From Macrotis lagotis (taxonomy: Eukaryota > Chordata > Mammalia > Peramelemorphia > Peramelidae), in contig NC_133659.1 in assembly GCF_037893015.1 (NCBI RefSeq), positions 14,984,183 to 15,048,182 of the forward strand: a stretch of DNA of 64,000 nucleotides, written 5' to 3'. Positions 49,985 through 61,572 of this stretch are shown here, in pieces. The notes under the pieces were generated by a model, which was given only the letters and a program-made list of their open reading frames with translations, did no database searches and was not told the DNA's origin. How positions within the stretch are numbered: the stretch's first letter is position 1; the number at the start of each line of letters is the position of its first letter. A program made the position numbers and the translations under genes.

Positions 49985-50335
49985 GAGCCATTCTCCAATT
50001 GAGAAATGATCAAAAGATTATGAATAGTTTTCAGGTGAGGTTATCAACGCTGTCTACAATCATATTTTAAAAAAATGTCCTAACTTGCTATTGATTAGAG
50101 AAATGCAAATTAAAACAATTCTGAGATTATTAGATTGGTTAATAGGACAGAAAAAAAGAAAATATCAACTCTTGGAGGGGATATAGAGAAAATGAGAAAT
50201 AATGAATTGTTGGGGGAGTTGTAAAACTGATTCAATCATTCTGTAGAGAAATTTGGAATTATGCTCAAAGGGCTATGACATCATGCATACTTTGATTAGC
50301 AATGCCACTGCTAGGTCTGTATCCCAAAAGAGATG
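49985..50335 (+). mobile_element. LINE-1 ORF2 fragment
   Basis: Forward and heavily mutated: 'gagccattctccaattgaga', 'agagaaatgcaaattaaaac', 'gagttgtaaaactgattcaa', 'ccactgctaggtctgtatcc'. Confidence 0.65.
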
Positions 50336-50784
50336 AAAAAATAACTTATCCACTCCTTCATATTCTTTCCCAGAGCTTCTCCCCCCATGTTTGCCTCTGT
50401 TGAGAACTGCCTTTGCCTTAGGCCTCTTGGTATCCCTTCTTGGATTGCTAGCATTCAACAGTGTGAGAGTCTTGGTTTGGGTGCCTTCCCCTTAGCTGTT
50501 TTTTGTTGCTCTGGAGGTTGTGCCTTTGGCACCCAATTATGTGAGACTTGGTTTGGGTGAATTCCCCTTGTGTGTTCTTTTTTTTTTTTAGAACCAGAGT
50601 GTAGAGACGAAATTTCTTTACATGGGATTTGTGCAATTGCTCTACTAGCCTCCCCTTCCCCAGTACCTTTAACTCTCACCAACCTGGGGGGTGGAGGGGG
50701 CCCCTAAGAAGGTTCATAGGATTACTGCCTTTTTCTCCCTCAGTGATTATTAGTTGCTGGTGAATGGTGTAATTTTTAAAATTC

Positions 50785-51965
50785 TCCTTGCTTTTTTTAA
50801 AAAAGATTTTGAGTTTTACAATTTTCTCCCTCTTACTTCCCTCCCCCCACCCCCTACAGAAGGCAGTTTGCCACTCTTTCCATTGTTTCCATGGTATACA
50901 TTGATCCAAACTGAATGTCATGAGAGAGAAATCATATCCTTAAGGAAGAAACAAAGTATAAGAGATAGCAAGATCAGACAATAAGATAGTTTTTTCCCCC
51001 TCAATTAAAGGTATTTGTTATTAATTTGTTATTAAAGGTATTTGGTATTTGTTCTAACTCCACAGTTCTTTCTCTGGATACAGATGATATTCTCCATTGC
51101 GGACAGCCCCAAATTGTCCCTGATTGTTGCACTGATGGAATGAGCGAGTCTATCAAGGTTGATCATTGCCCCCATGTTGCTGTTAGGGTGTGCAGTGTCT
51201 TTCTGGTTCTGCTCATCTCACTCAGCATCAGCTCATATAAATCCCTCCTGGCTTCCCTGAATTCCCATCCCTCCTGGTTTCTAACAGAACAATAGTGATC
51301 CATGACATACATATACCAAAATTTGCTAAGCCATTCCCCAACTGAAGGACATTTACTTGATTTCCAATTCATTTCCACCACAAACAGGGTTGCTATGAAT
51401 AATTTTGTACAAGTGATGTTTTTACCCTTTTTCATCATCTCTTCAGGGTATAGATCCAGTAGTGGTATTGCTGGATCAAAGGGTATGCATATTTTTGTTG
51501 CCCTTTGGGCAATAGTTCCAGACTGTTCCAGAAATCTCCACCAACAATGTATTAGTGTCCCAGATTTCCCACATCCCTTCCAACAACTATCATTGTTCTT
51601 TCTGGTCATACTGGCCAGTCTGAGAGGTGTGAGGTGGCAACTCAGAGGTGCTTTAATTTGCATTTTTCTAATAAGTAAAGATTTAGAGCAACTTTTCATA
51701 TGACTATGGATTGCTTTGTTTTCCTCAGCTGTAAATTGCCTTTGCATATTCTTTGACCATTTGTCAACTGGGGAATGGCTTTTTTTTTTAAATTTGACTC
51801 AGGTCTCTGTATATTTTAGAAATGAGTCCTTTGGCAGAAATACTAGCTATAAAGATTGTTTCCCAATTTACTACATTTCTTTTGATTTTCATTACAGTGG
51901 TTTTGTCTGTGCAAAAGCTTTTTAATTTAATGTAATCAAAATCATCTAGTTTGTTTTTAGTGTCT
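50785..51965 (-). mobile_element. LINE-1 ORF2 C-terminus and 3' UTR, 5'-truncated
   Basis: Minus-strand frame of 194 residues (51163-51747) has the L1 ORF2 C-terminal pattern: FTAEENKAIHSHMKSCSKSL, MQIKAPLSCHLTPLRLAS, CWKGCGKSGTLIHCWWRFLE, PFDPAIPLLDLYPEE, CPSVGEWLSKFWY. Upstream codons to about 51960 (DFDYIKLKSFCTDKTT, KGLISKIYRDL) belong to the same protein but are split by stops. The 3' UTR continues to about 50785 and aligns by eye with the copy at 33.6-34.05 kb. No endonuclease or polymerase core is present, so it is not functional. Confidence 0.88.
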
Positions 51966-52261
51966 TTGCTCTCTTAAAAATCTGTTTCTGAGTTGCTTTT
52001 TTATTTAATTTTCTTTTCTCTGTGCCTCAGCTGTTGTGTTAGCTGCCTATTATATTTTGTCTTAATTGGCCAAATCTTTTCCGTTTTTTATTCTTCCCTA
52101 CATCCCCCCCATCCACCTCCCACTTTTTTTTCAGCTAGAAAATGGGAAAATTAGAGTTTTTCAGCTTAATTCAGAAATTGCAATTTTGAAGGAGGGAAGT
52201 CTGTTTTTCCTATTCCTAGCTCCAATTTGGTTATGACTTCAATGACTCATTTGGTTTTTGG

Positions 52262-52395
52262 TTTTTTAAATTTTATTTATTTAAGGCAATGGAGCTACAT
52301 GACTTGCCCAAGATCACATAGCTAGGCAATGAAGTGTCTGATTCAGGATCTGAACTCAGGTCCTCCAGGGTAGGTGCTCTATCCAGCTGCCCCAG
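52262..52395 (-). repeat. tRNA-derived SINE, diverged
   Basis: 'ttaaggcaatggagctacat', 'gatctgaactcaggtcctcc', 'ctctatccagctgcccc'. ctcatttg occurs on both sides (near 52245 and 52397). Confidence 0.85.
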
Positions 52396-52808
52396 GCTCA
52401 TTTGTTTCTTAAACTCTGCTCTGATAATGTTTGCAGCTTTTTCTATCTTATCTCATTCATGTTGAAAGTTGGAGGCTGTTTTACTGGCTCCCTCACCTCT
52501 ATCTCTCTGTAAATCTAAAAGAAGATAGCCCAATCCAGCTGCTATTTTTGAAATGCAAAGTTTGTTTTAAGAAAATGCTTCTAAAAATAATAGAGATATA
52601 GGGGCTTTGATTGGATATTTTAAAGGCTATGCAAGTTAAATGAATGTGAAATATTCTGTTGAATTGAAAGGTATATGGTGGAAATTTAAAATTTCATTGC
52701 AAATTATATGTGAAACTATTATTAATTTTAAAAATTATATTTTAAATACTGATAAATGTCTTGATCCTCACTGTATAAGACAGGAAATAACTTGAAAATG
52801 CTATGTTG

Positions 52809-52974
52809 GAGTGGCTAGGTGGCACAGTGGATAGAGCACCGGCCTTGGAGTCAGGAGGACCTGAGTTCAAATCTGCCTTCAGACACTTAATAATTACCTA
52901 GCTGTGTGCCCTTGGGCAAGCCACTTAACCCCAGTTGCCTTGCAAAATCTAAAAAGAAAAAAGAAAAAAAAGCA
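52809..52974 (+). repeat. tRNA-derived SINE, full length
   Basis: 'gtggctaggtggcacagtgg' to 'ccagttgccttgcaaaatct' plus an A/G-rich tail. gctatgttg flanks it at 52800-52808 and 52975-52983. Confidence 0.95.
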
Positions 52975-53038
52975 GCTATGTTGCTACTTTTGTAATTTAT
53001 CAGAATTTGGCTACAATTTTTTGTAGGCTGATTTTTAA

Positions 53039-53041
<3 letters not shown>

Positions 53042-53097
<56 letters not shown>
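53042..53097 (+). repeat. (AT)n microsatellite
   Basis: 28 uninterrupted AT units, self-complementary. Confidence 0.96.
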
Positions 53098-53101
<4 letters not shown>

Positions 53102-54780
53102 ACTGCAAATCAAAAGAAAAGATTTGAAAAAAATAAGATCCATAGGCAACTGAGCTCATTTTCTAGCCCCAGATTAAGTGAAAGTTTTAAAATATGACTT
53201 ATTCCTTTTATTCATTTGGATTTAATAGTTTAAAAAGATTAGTTCAAAATTAAAAAGCAATAGCAGATTATCATCTAGTTTAGGGTGTCATCCCTTCTAA
53301 GATTAAAAAAAAGTATTAATTAAGAAAGTTTTAAATTTTAAAATGCATAATTGTGATCATGGTATTTTGGGTGCCCTAAATGTTCTGATATTAATATTGG
53401 TAAATAATTGTAATCAGTTATAAGTATCAGTAAGGGAAAATTCCTCTTATAAACCAAACATTGGGAGTTTAAAATTGTACTGCTGACAACAAACAGGATG
53501 AATGAAGAAAAGTTAATTGGAGTGTGATATACTTTTCTTATTTTGCTTATTGTAACTAAATAATTCTATTTAACTTCTAAGTTGTAATTAGTGAAATTTT
53601 GCATGTAGGGTAAAACCTTTGGGAATTTAAATGACCGTATCTTGCTTTATATGTAATAATCATGTCTCAGCTTTTTATTGTTTGTTTTTTTCTCAATTGG
53701 AGATATGTGTGCCAGTTTTCCTTACAATCATAACCTGGTTTGAAAAAATAGTCACTATTCTATTATTTGTGCTTCTACACAAAAAGGAAACTTATTTAAG
53801 GTTATTTTGGTCATGGTTTATACAGTTCTTAAGATGATTAACTGGAAGAAGAAAGAAAATCTTGTAATCCTAAAAATTTTTTAGAAACATCTAGTTGTAA
53901 ATCCTTATCAAAAAATTTTTATGTTGAATCTTTGTACAAAATTGGGATGTAGTTCATTTAATGTTAAAAATAATTTACATCAATTGGGATTTGATAAGTT
54001 CAAAATTTTAAAGATTTAATTCAGTACAATAATCTGTTACTAATTTTTTTCAATTTAATTAATGAGTTCTTGGGACCTTGAATATTTGAAATTTCTCATC
54101 TTAAGATTCTGCTGCTTTGATGTAGATTTTTGTTTTAGAGATAGAAGTCTTAACCTTTTGTCTCTAAATTTATGATAAACACCCAGATCAGTAGAAAAAT
54201 GTTTTGGGATGTCATCATTTTGGAGTGTTAATCAACTGTCCTTCAGCTTTCAGTGAATGTGACTAAAAAAACAACTTGGAATTCCAATTTAAGCTACTTC
54301 AAAGTAATGAAGTGAGACTTTGAATGTTTCTGTTGGAGTTTCATTTTCCTTGGTCTTGTCCACCTGATTAGCTATGTCTCTGCTTATAATTCTCATAGAA
54401 ATTTACTACTTTTCAAGGTAATAAATGTGGAAGTTTACTGTATTGAAACATTTTGTCACTAGATTAAAAAAAAGCATCTAAATTACTTCAGTAGTGACCT
54501 GAATTTGTTGCCATTTCTGTATTATTATGTTAATATGCTGAATTTGTCACAAGTATATAATTCAATTCCTGAAGGATCTTGTTTTCTTTTTTTTGAGACT
54601 GATCAGTTTATTTGGTTAGAAGTAAATAAACTTATACAACAAAATATGAAAAATCCATTATGTTCATCAGTTTAAAAGTTAAGAAAATTTTTTCTTATGG
54701 CTATTTCATTTGGAATTAGAAAAACTTGTTGAAATGATTTTAAAGTCACCCAAGATGCTTTTATTATTTAAAAGAATCCT

Positions 54781-54783
54781 ATT

Positions 54784-54815
<32 letters not shown>

Positions 54816-54948
54816 TTTGGCAAGGCAATGGGGTTAAGTGGCTTGCCCAATTATTTAATTATTAATTATTAAATGTTTGAGGTTGGATTTGAACTCAGGT
54901 CCTCCTGACTCCAGGGCCAGCTCATCCACTATGCCACCTAGCTGCCCC
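54781..54948 (-). repeat. tRNA-derived SINE with (TTTC)n tail
   Basis: Reverse-strand copy; the A-tail side is (TTTC)n at 54781-54818. Body 'ggcaaggcaatggggttaag' to 'tatgccacctagctgcccc'. Flanked by ttaaaagaatcct (54768-54780) and attaaaaggattct (54949-54962), similar with two differences. Confidence 0.93.
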
Positions 54949-54962
54949 ATTAAAAGGATTCT

Positions 54963-55037
54963 TTTTTCTTTTAGGTTTTTGCAAGGCAAATGGGGTTAAG
55001 TAGCTTGCCCAAGGTCACACAGCTAAGTAATTATTAT
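54963..55037 (-). repeat. tRNA-derived SINE, truncated, same target site
   Basis: Only the 3' part of a reverse-strand copy ('gcaaggcaaatggggttaag', 'aggtcacacagctaagtaat'). Perfect 14-bp flanks, attaaaaggattct, at 54949-54962 and 55038-55051. Confidence 0.93.
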
Positions 55038-57779
55038 ATTAAAAGGATTCTAAAAACAATAGTTTGTGTTTGTCTATTTTAAACATAATTAAACATGATT
55101 TAAGCACTGAACACATTTTTCAATACTTTTTTCGAACCAAGTTTCTGTTCATTATATTTTCATTTTAAAGCAGAGACTTTATGTGTACAACTGACAGAAT
55201 TAGTTGTGAGTTTTTAAAATTGTTGTCATTATAAGATTTGAGACCACATGGCATATCCTGAATTCATTCTTGATTATTAAAGGCCTCATGAAGCTGGAAA
55301 TTGGCGATCTATCTAAATCTGTGTATTACAGAAATTTATTCTGGACTAATGACTTATCAAGTTGGCAATCCAAGGGGATTGAATATACTGTGGGTGACAA
55401 GTTCATTAGGAAAGGCTGGAAAAATTGCATTTTTTAAGCAAGTTCTAAGGCTATATTTTCCTAACTTGCTTTTCCAAACATGACATTTGGAAATATCTCA
55501 TTGGGCAGATTTAAATCTGGCTCAAGGCCTTTGCCTGTTCACATACCTCACCTAGAAACTGACCTGGAAACTGATACCTAAAGAAAAAAAAAATTTTCTT
55601 TAGCTCATGTCCCTGGTCCTTATGGCAAATTCATATATATGTAAATGTATGCCATATTTGCTGATAATTATTCTAAATTCTAATAACCAGCTAACCTAAT
55701 GTCTAGCCTTGGCATCTGTTGTCAGCTACATGTTTCTTGTGAAAACTGAGAAACTTTGGCTTTTCAAAAGCTAATGGGATATTTATGACCTGTGGTCTAT
55801 TTAAAGAAATTTTTTAAAAGAGAAATCCATTTTCAGCTAAGATTTTTTTTTCTTTTTGATTCTTTTTAAACATGGGCAAAAGGTTAAAACTTTTTAAAAT
55901 AAATTACCAAATGATTAAAAAAATTTTAACTTTTATGATAGAATTCTTATTATTATGGAAGCTATTTTCTTAGTGGAACAGTATCCTCTAAATAGGGGAA
56001 ATATAGATTACTGCCAAGTACAAAAAATGGTTTGTATGAAACTAGTTAGATGTCCAATTGGCAAATCAAATCGCTATTTCCATGATTTAAGAAATTTCAA
56101 ATTTTATTTTTTTCCCGCTATTCCAAATATTTTAATAAGAGTTCCCATGCAAGGCATTTAAAACACCAATTTGTGAGGATAAATCAAATTTCATCTTTTT
56201 TAAGGAAAATGTAAATTTTGATAAAATTTGTGTTGAAATAATTCTTTTACCAGAAAGGAAGATATCTACTAGTAAAATCTGGTCATTGACAGAAACCAGA
56301 GAGAACATCAGATGTCTCCAGAAGAAAAAAGAAATGGACCAGAATTTTATGTTATTATTCTTTCTCTTGTGCTTCTTCTAATTTGTATGAGTTATTTAAT
56401 GAAGGAGACTATCCCCTTTTGAGTTCTGTAACTTGCCAATTTGATTATGTAAATGTGTCATCCAACCTTTTGCCCCCCCTTATAAACAGACTTTAAGTTG
56501 CTTGTCCATTCTTCTAGCAACCTAGGTCTCCAAGAGATGCTACCATTTTTTCCCTACATCTCTTTGGTTGATCCAATTGATGTTATCTTTAATCAAAATA
56601 GAAGAAATAAGTTTAATAAGTATTTCAAACTATATTCCTAGTTATCTCTCCCTTCTGTTAATTACACACTCAGAAAATAAATGATTAGAAAAGCTAGAAA
56701 ACTTGTCCTGCCCTCCTTATACTTAGATCTAGAAAGAGAGAACAATTCATCAGACATAAGGATGAGTCTTTAATGAACAGTTGTGCTATCCCATAGATTT
56801 GATTCCCCTAATCCTAGAAGTTTACAGTAAATCTTAGAGAATAAATCTTTATGTCTAATCTATATTTCTGGCCATTTTATTTTCACTCTAAATCTTTAAA
56901 TTTTACAGTTTCTTATTCTGATTCAGTAAGACCTCCGTAGATGCCTGTTCCTCCCAAAATCCTTTCTCCATGTTTGTATGTTCTTTTTCTCATGGATCTC
57001 ATATAATACCTTATGTTTTCTTCCCTGCCCCCAATCTATTGTCTTTTTCTAATAGTTCTTGTTGTCATGAGTCTCTGACTTCCTTCTATTTTTCAGGGAG
57101 ACTACTACTGGGTAAGGTTTTCTGTCTTCTAAGATATTTATCAGTTTTTTAACTTGATAGCACACTAGTATGACTAGAACTACTTCCAAATTAGTCTTGA
57201 GATTTTTCCTTTATTTAGCTGTGTGAAGTGTCGTCTACATAAACTTTACCTCAGAACAATTATAATGACATACTTAAAACCCATGATTTTGTTGGGGGTG
57301 GGGAGCACCCTCTACTGAGGTTGGTTGTAAGTCTTCTGTATTTTTAGAAGGCTGCCTGGGGCCTGGAAAGGTTAAGGGACTTGGACATGTTCTCATAGCT
57401 TGTGTCAGAGGTCATGTCTGAAGAAGGTATGAGGTCATCCAGAAATCAAGACCTGCACTTTATCCATTATAAAGGATTTATATCACATCAAATAATTTTC
57501 TTTTAATTAGTGAAAGAGTGTTAGGCAGTAGCCTACATATAAAATATGTTTTACAGTCTTTATACAATTTAGAAAGATGAAACTATGGGAACTGGCAGTT
57601 ACTCTTATGAAATGAATCACAAAACTAATAATTTTATTTTCATTTTGACCTTATTCTTCAATTTTGGATGGCGCTACTCTCTGATTGATGGTACAGGTTA
57701 AAACCAGAACATTGTCCTAAACCACAAAAATCTAAAGTCATATTCTCTTGCCAACTTCATATAACATTTTTTAAATGTA

Positions 57780-57920
57780 ATAGTTGCATCCTTATTTTAC
57801 AGTTTTAAAAACTAAAGTCAAAAGAAGCCAACTGATTTGTCTGGGGCATCCAACCAATTAGTTATAGAGGCAAAAATAGGATCCAAGTCTCCTGATTCCC
57901 AGTTTTAGGATTAAGAATTA
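57780..57920 (-). repeat. MIR-like fragment
   Basis: 'tccttattttacagttttaa', 'actgatttgtctggggcatc', 'aagtctcctgattccc'. Diverged. Confidence 0.5.
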
Positions 57921-58369
57921 ACCCATTTTACAGATCTCCAAACTGTGTAACAAAACTTAAATAAATGACCTTTCAGGAACCTAGCATCAGCACACGCTGT
58001 ATGTAAAAATAATTAAGAGTTCTATAATGGTATTCCTATTTCACAGCTGACATTTACTGGCCCTGTATTCTATTACAGAAGACTGTGGAACAGAGTTCTG
58101 CTGTGCTAGTTGATAAATATAGTTTTTCAAGAACTGGTGCTGCCCTATTAAACTGGGTTGAATATATTTAATACACAATATAAACTATATTAAGTTAACA
58201 AGAATTACAGTTCGTGAAACCAACTGAATATTTCAAAAATTCCTTTTTAGATTCTGAGATTGACTTATATAAAACTAAATTTGCCAAATTTTGCTTTAAA
58301 TGTCTTTTCAAATACAAAATAATCTAAATGCCTAGCCTAATGAAGTGAAAGACAAACTAAAAACTAAAA

Positions 58370-58695
58370 AAATATATATTTTATATAAATCATTTAATGC
58401 TGCTGCAGCAAAAGATTATTTACAAGTGGTTGATGTTATTATAAATCAGAAACTCTTAAAACAAAATATGCCCTGGGTCTACTTCCTAAAGGAGGAAGTA
58501 GGACCCCCTTAAGTGATATCACCCATATGTACATACTCTAGCCACAATACATAATACTCTCTAAGAAGAGGTGGAAGCCAGAGAAGTGATTTGTGGCGCA
58601 GTGCACATTCATCACAACTCGACTTGGTCCACAGAGCACAGAATTACCCTGGAATCGCCCTTCTTAGCTGGGCAGCTGACATTCAAACTAGATCC
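58370..58695 (-). other. EFCAB7: Probable EFCAB7 3' UTR with polyadenylation signal
   Basis: Follows the terminal stop codon on the minus strand. An ATTAAA hexamer (minus) at 58393-58398 is followed by T-rich sequence, a plausible polyadenylation site. A second ATTAAA near 58165-58170 could give a longer 3' UTR. The end is an estimate. Confidence 0.5.
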
Positions 58696-58770
58696 TCATG
58701 AGATAAGTGAGAACACACAGTTATAGACCCATTCTTGCCGCTCATTCATAGGCATCACGTGCTGACAAAC
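58696..58770 (-). CDS. EFCAB7: EFCAB7 last coding exon
   Basis: A small terminal exon of 24 codons plus TGA (stop at 58696-58698). It begins right after a good acceptor (tttccctttgcag, minus strand, ag at 58771-58772) and reads VCQHVMPMNERQEWVYNCV to FSLIS then stop. Phase 0 matches the 61115-61324 exon, so the two read through in one frame. It is too short to be seen as an open frame of its own; the splice site, the phase match and the tidy stop support it. Gene naming rests on its place directly upstream of PGM1 on the same strand. Confidence 0.78.
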   Translation of the reverse strand, partial: VCQHVMPMNERQEWVYNCVFSLIS

Positions 58771-61114
58771 CTGCAAAGGGAAACAAAAGATACATTAGAA
58801 CCTTATTTTTAGGTCACTTGGAGAGTGTCAACATTACTGTGTCCTCTATAACAAATAAAGATGAGCTCTCCCTGCTATGGGACCTGGGAATCTATGACTT
58901 GACTCTTAATGACATAATCCAGGTCAAAGCAGGTTGTACCCCCTTGATCCTGGTAGAAGGGAAGAGAAGAACAGAAACACTGGTCTCTGTTCTACCCTGA
59001 GTCCATGCCTGGAATGTAGGAGGTACTTAATAAATGTTTCCTGATTGACTGCGCCAGGGTAATGAGAGTGGGGCACACCATTCTCACTTCTCTCTCTTCC
59101 CACAGCCACGGTGGCTCAAGCTGGCTCCAGGCCTCTACTTCTGGGTCAATCTGAATCCAGGACATTGCTCAGGAAACCTGGAAATCACAGGTTTCAGAGC
59201 TGAAAGGGACCTAAGAGACAGGCAGTTGCAGTGGTAAGAAGATGTGGGTTCAGCTCTCAGGTCTGCCCCTCCTCCTTTTGTGCCCTTGGGCAAGGCACTG
59301 GATCCCCTAGGCCCTGGTCACAACAAAACCTGTACTGTTTATTTCATAGGATTGTCATGAGGGGAATGTTTTGTAAACCTTAAAGTTCCAGGAAGAGAAG
59401 GGATTATATATTGCAAGCTTTCTGACCAGCCTATGGAGTAGTGAGGTGACGTTTCAGCTCCATTTTACAAATAAAGGAGATGACAGAGCAGCAGAGTCTT
59501 GGGGGTGGTATGCTATTAATATCCATATTAATGCCGTGTGGATTACTGTCATTAGATTATGATAATATTTTATTTCATAAAGCAAACCATTTTTGAGAGT
59601 TTAACTTAGAGAAAAATATCAATTACCATTGTAGACTTTGGTGCTACCTCCAGGGCGAAGATGTTGAGACTTCTGCTATTTATGTGGTTTTTACTTAATT
59701 CATTGTTGACATGAATGACCACTTTATTTTCTGACTATAAAAAAGATAACATTTTTAGTTCATACTTCAGTAAGTCATAATATTGGAAATAACCATGAAA
59801 ATCTAAGTCTTTCCCAACTCTCTGCCTTTTCCCCTTTTGGTCTCCTATCTCCTGTGTCTGGCATGTGCACTGTTCTCCATCTAACCAACTCCTACCATTC
59901 CTTCTCTTTCCATGAAGACTTCCCTGACTCTTTTACTATTTCTGACATATTACTGTACTGAATATCAGTGTGTAATGGCTAAGCATCCAATGAGAGACTT
60001 TTGGCTTTCTGAAGCTAGAAGCCAGGCCGCCCTCTTCTCTTAGATACTCCGTGATAGCTAGCACAATGTTGGGATCTCACAATGCTAGAGATTATCAAGA
60101 ACTATGTAACTGACTGTCAATATGACAGGTTTTAGACAAAAACGATGCTATATGATAAGACTACCCAGGAACTTAAAGGAATCAACCGATGGCTTAGTGT
60201 GTAATTGATAATCTCTGGGGAGTTAATGGTACTAAAGTACCCAGAAGAAGATCTGAAATAAACAATGGCTTTCCATGGGGAATGGGGAATGAGGGCAGGG
60301 TGGAAGACAAAATTGTCTATATAGCTACCAAATCCTTCAGTCAAAATTGGAAACAACACAGGAAAAAGATCTGTGAAGAAGGACAAGTAACTCCCAGGAT
60401 ACCACATGCAAGAAAAGGGGCAGCAATCCCTGGGGTGACTTGGAATAAAAAAGGTAAGTGAGGAAGTGAATCCAGCTTCATGAGAATGGGGATCTCCATC
60501 CAGGTCCTGCAGGGTCTGCTTCTTTCCTCCCTCTCTGGTTGGATCATAAGTTCCTTCTTTGTATTTACATCTCCAGCTTGGGGGATTGGACCCAGACTGC
60601 TCAGTGACTGACCAAAGGAGATACTGCTTGTCAGGAGCTTCCTTAGCCCACAGAAGGCACCATATAAATGCCAGACCCAAGTCTAAATTAGGCAAAGTTC
60701 CTAGACCATGAAGCTGGCAGCTGACACAGCGGTGCTCTCTTGGGCACACAGTAACCTGAAGGTCACCTTTAACCTTTATGGTGAGTTGAAAATCTTCCAG
60801 AAGTTCAACTCTAAATTGATCTGAATGTTTCTATTTGCACCAAACTGAAATTTACATTAATTTAACTATCAAGCAAAGTTTCAAATTCATGCCTTTTTGT
60901 TTCAGTTTTTTGAATAAAACAATTAAATACAAAAACTTCAGAGTTCTTCTAGGATAACTGGGCCTAAATTATGAATCCCCTGGAACTAGAAAGGGGAAGA
61001 ACAGCTTTCCTGAACATTTAAAAACATATCCTGAAATAACAGCAAGTTTAATTCTTTTGCCAATCACAGAAAGGAAATGAGGCAGTGTTAGCATAGTAAA
61101 GTTATAATTGATAC
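58771..61114 (-). other. EFCAB7: EFCAB7 last intron
   Basis: Bounded by the donor gtatca after the 61115-61324 exon and the acceptor before 58770. It holds a MIR-like piece at 59215-59380 ('ttgggcaaggcactggatcc', 'tttcataggattgtcatgag') and an L2/L3-like piece at 59000-59050. A 205-codon open frame on the minus strand at 60132-60749 shows no recognisable motif. Confidence 0.72.
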
Positions 61115-61324
61115 CTTATTTTCTATAACTGACGTTATCCGGAAATCACTTTTATAAGTATGTAGGAAGATATTTTCCTGGCTATCCATGGTTTTGGCAC
61201 TGCCTTTCATGATGACAGACTTGCAGATGGCCTTCTCAAAGTGACTGCCGCCCAACCCCATATGAACAGCTTTAATTCTGGGGCGGCATTTCTCAGCATA
61301 GATGTCAATGATGAATGGGCACGC
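61115..61324 (-). CDS. EFCAB7: EFCAB7 penultimate coding exon
   Basis: A 70-codon exon with a clear acceptor (gttttctccctgccag, minus strand) and donor AAG|GTATCA (gt at 61113-61114), phase 0 on both sides. It encodes ACPFIIDIYAEKCRPRIK to TSVIENK, with a mixed hydrophobic/basic pattern (VHMGLGGSHFEKAI; KSVIMKGSAKTMDSQENIFL) that looks like beta-strand sequence. Joined to the 58696-58770 exon it makes a 94-residue C-terminus. EFCAB7 is an EF-hand protein that with IQCE tethers the EVC-EVC2 complex at the base of the primary cilium for Hedgehog signalling. That role is known for the family; no EF-hand lies in this piece. The assignment is from synteny with PGM1, and I could not compare the sequence. 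Confidence 0.75.
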
Positions 61325-61420
61325 CTGGCAGGGAGAAAACACAAACCCAAAAAAGCTAAGTGACATTTTACTCTTCTGTGTTCTGAGACAGAACATGTCC
61401 CTGCATTTGCTTTGCTCGCT

Positions 61421-61572
61421 TTTTTTTTTAAGTTTTTGCAAGGCAATGGGGTTAAGTGGCTTGCTCAAGGCCACACAGCTAGGTAATTATTAAGTGTCTG
61501 ATGTCGCATTTGAACTCAGACCCTCCTGACTCCAGGGCCAGTGCTCTATCCACTGCGCCACCTAGCTGCACA
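61421..61572 (-). repeat. tRNA-derived SINE in EFCAB7 intron
   Basis: Reverse-strand copy, therefore in sense with the gene. It is flanked by gctttgctcgct (61409-61420) and gctttgctcact (61573-61584). Its 3' tail side is about 95 nt upstream of the penultimate exon's acceptor. Confidence 0.95.

Larger units (their letters stand above)
35400..58369. other. Intergenic spacer between EFCAB7 and PGM1
   Basis: About 23 kb with no coding exon that I can support. It contains MIR, SINE, CORE-SINE and L1 remains (listed) and a long AT-rich unexplained block toward the right. Stretches 36510-37430, 39610-40940 and 42460-47550 are largely unique sequence with only short L2/L3 or MIR traces; short frames in them show no known protein motif. 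Confidence 0.65.
53160..58369. other. AT-rich block of unknown nature
   Basis: Some 5 kb of even AT-rich composition with two SINE insertions near 54.8-55.04 kb and few recognisable older repeats. Short plus-strand frames (for example 53631-53837, 55955-56161) have hydrophobic or lysine-rich stretches but no stable motif. It could be a very old retroelement body or simply AT-rich spacer. Confidence 0.4.

Noticed and set aside
51302..51703. 133-codon plus-strand frame
   Set aside because: It is the antisense of the L1 ORF2 C-terminal region, which reads properly on the minus strand.
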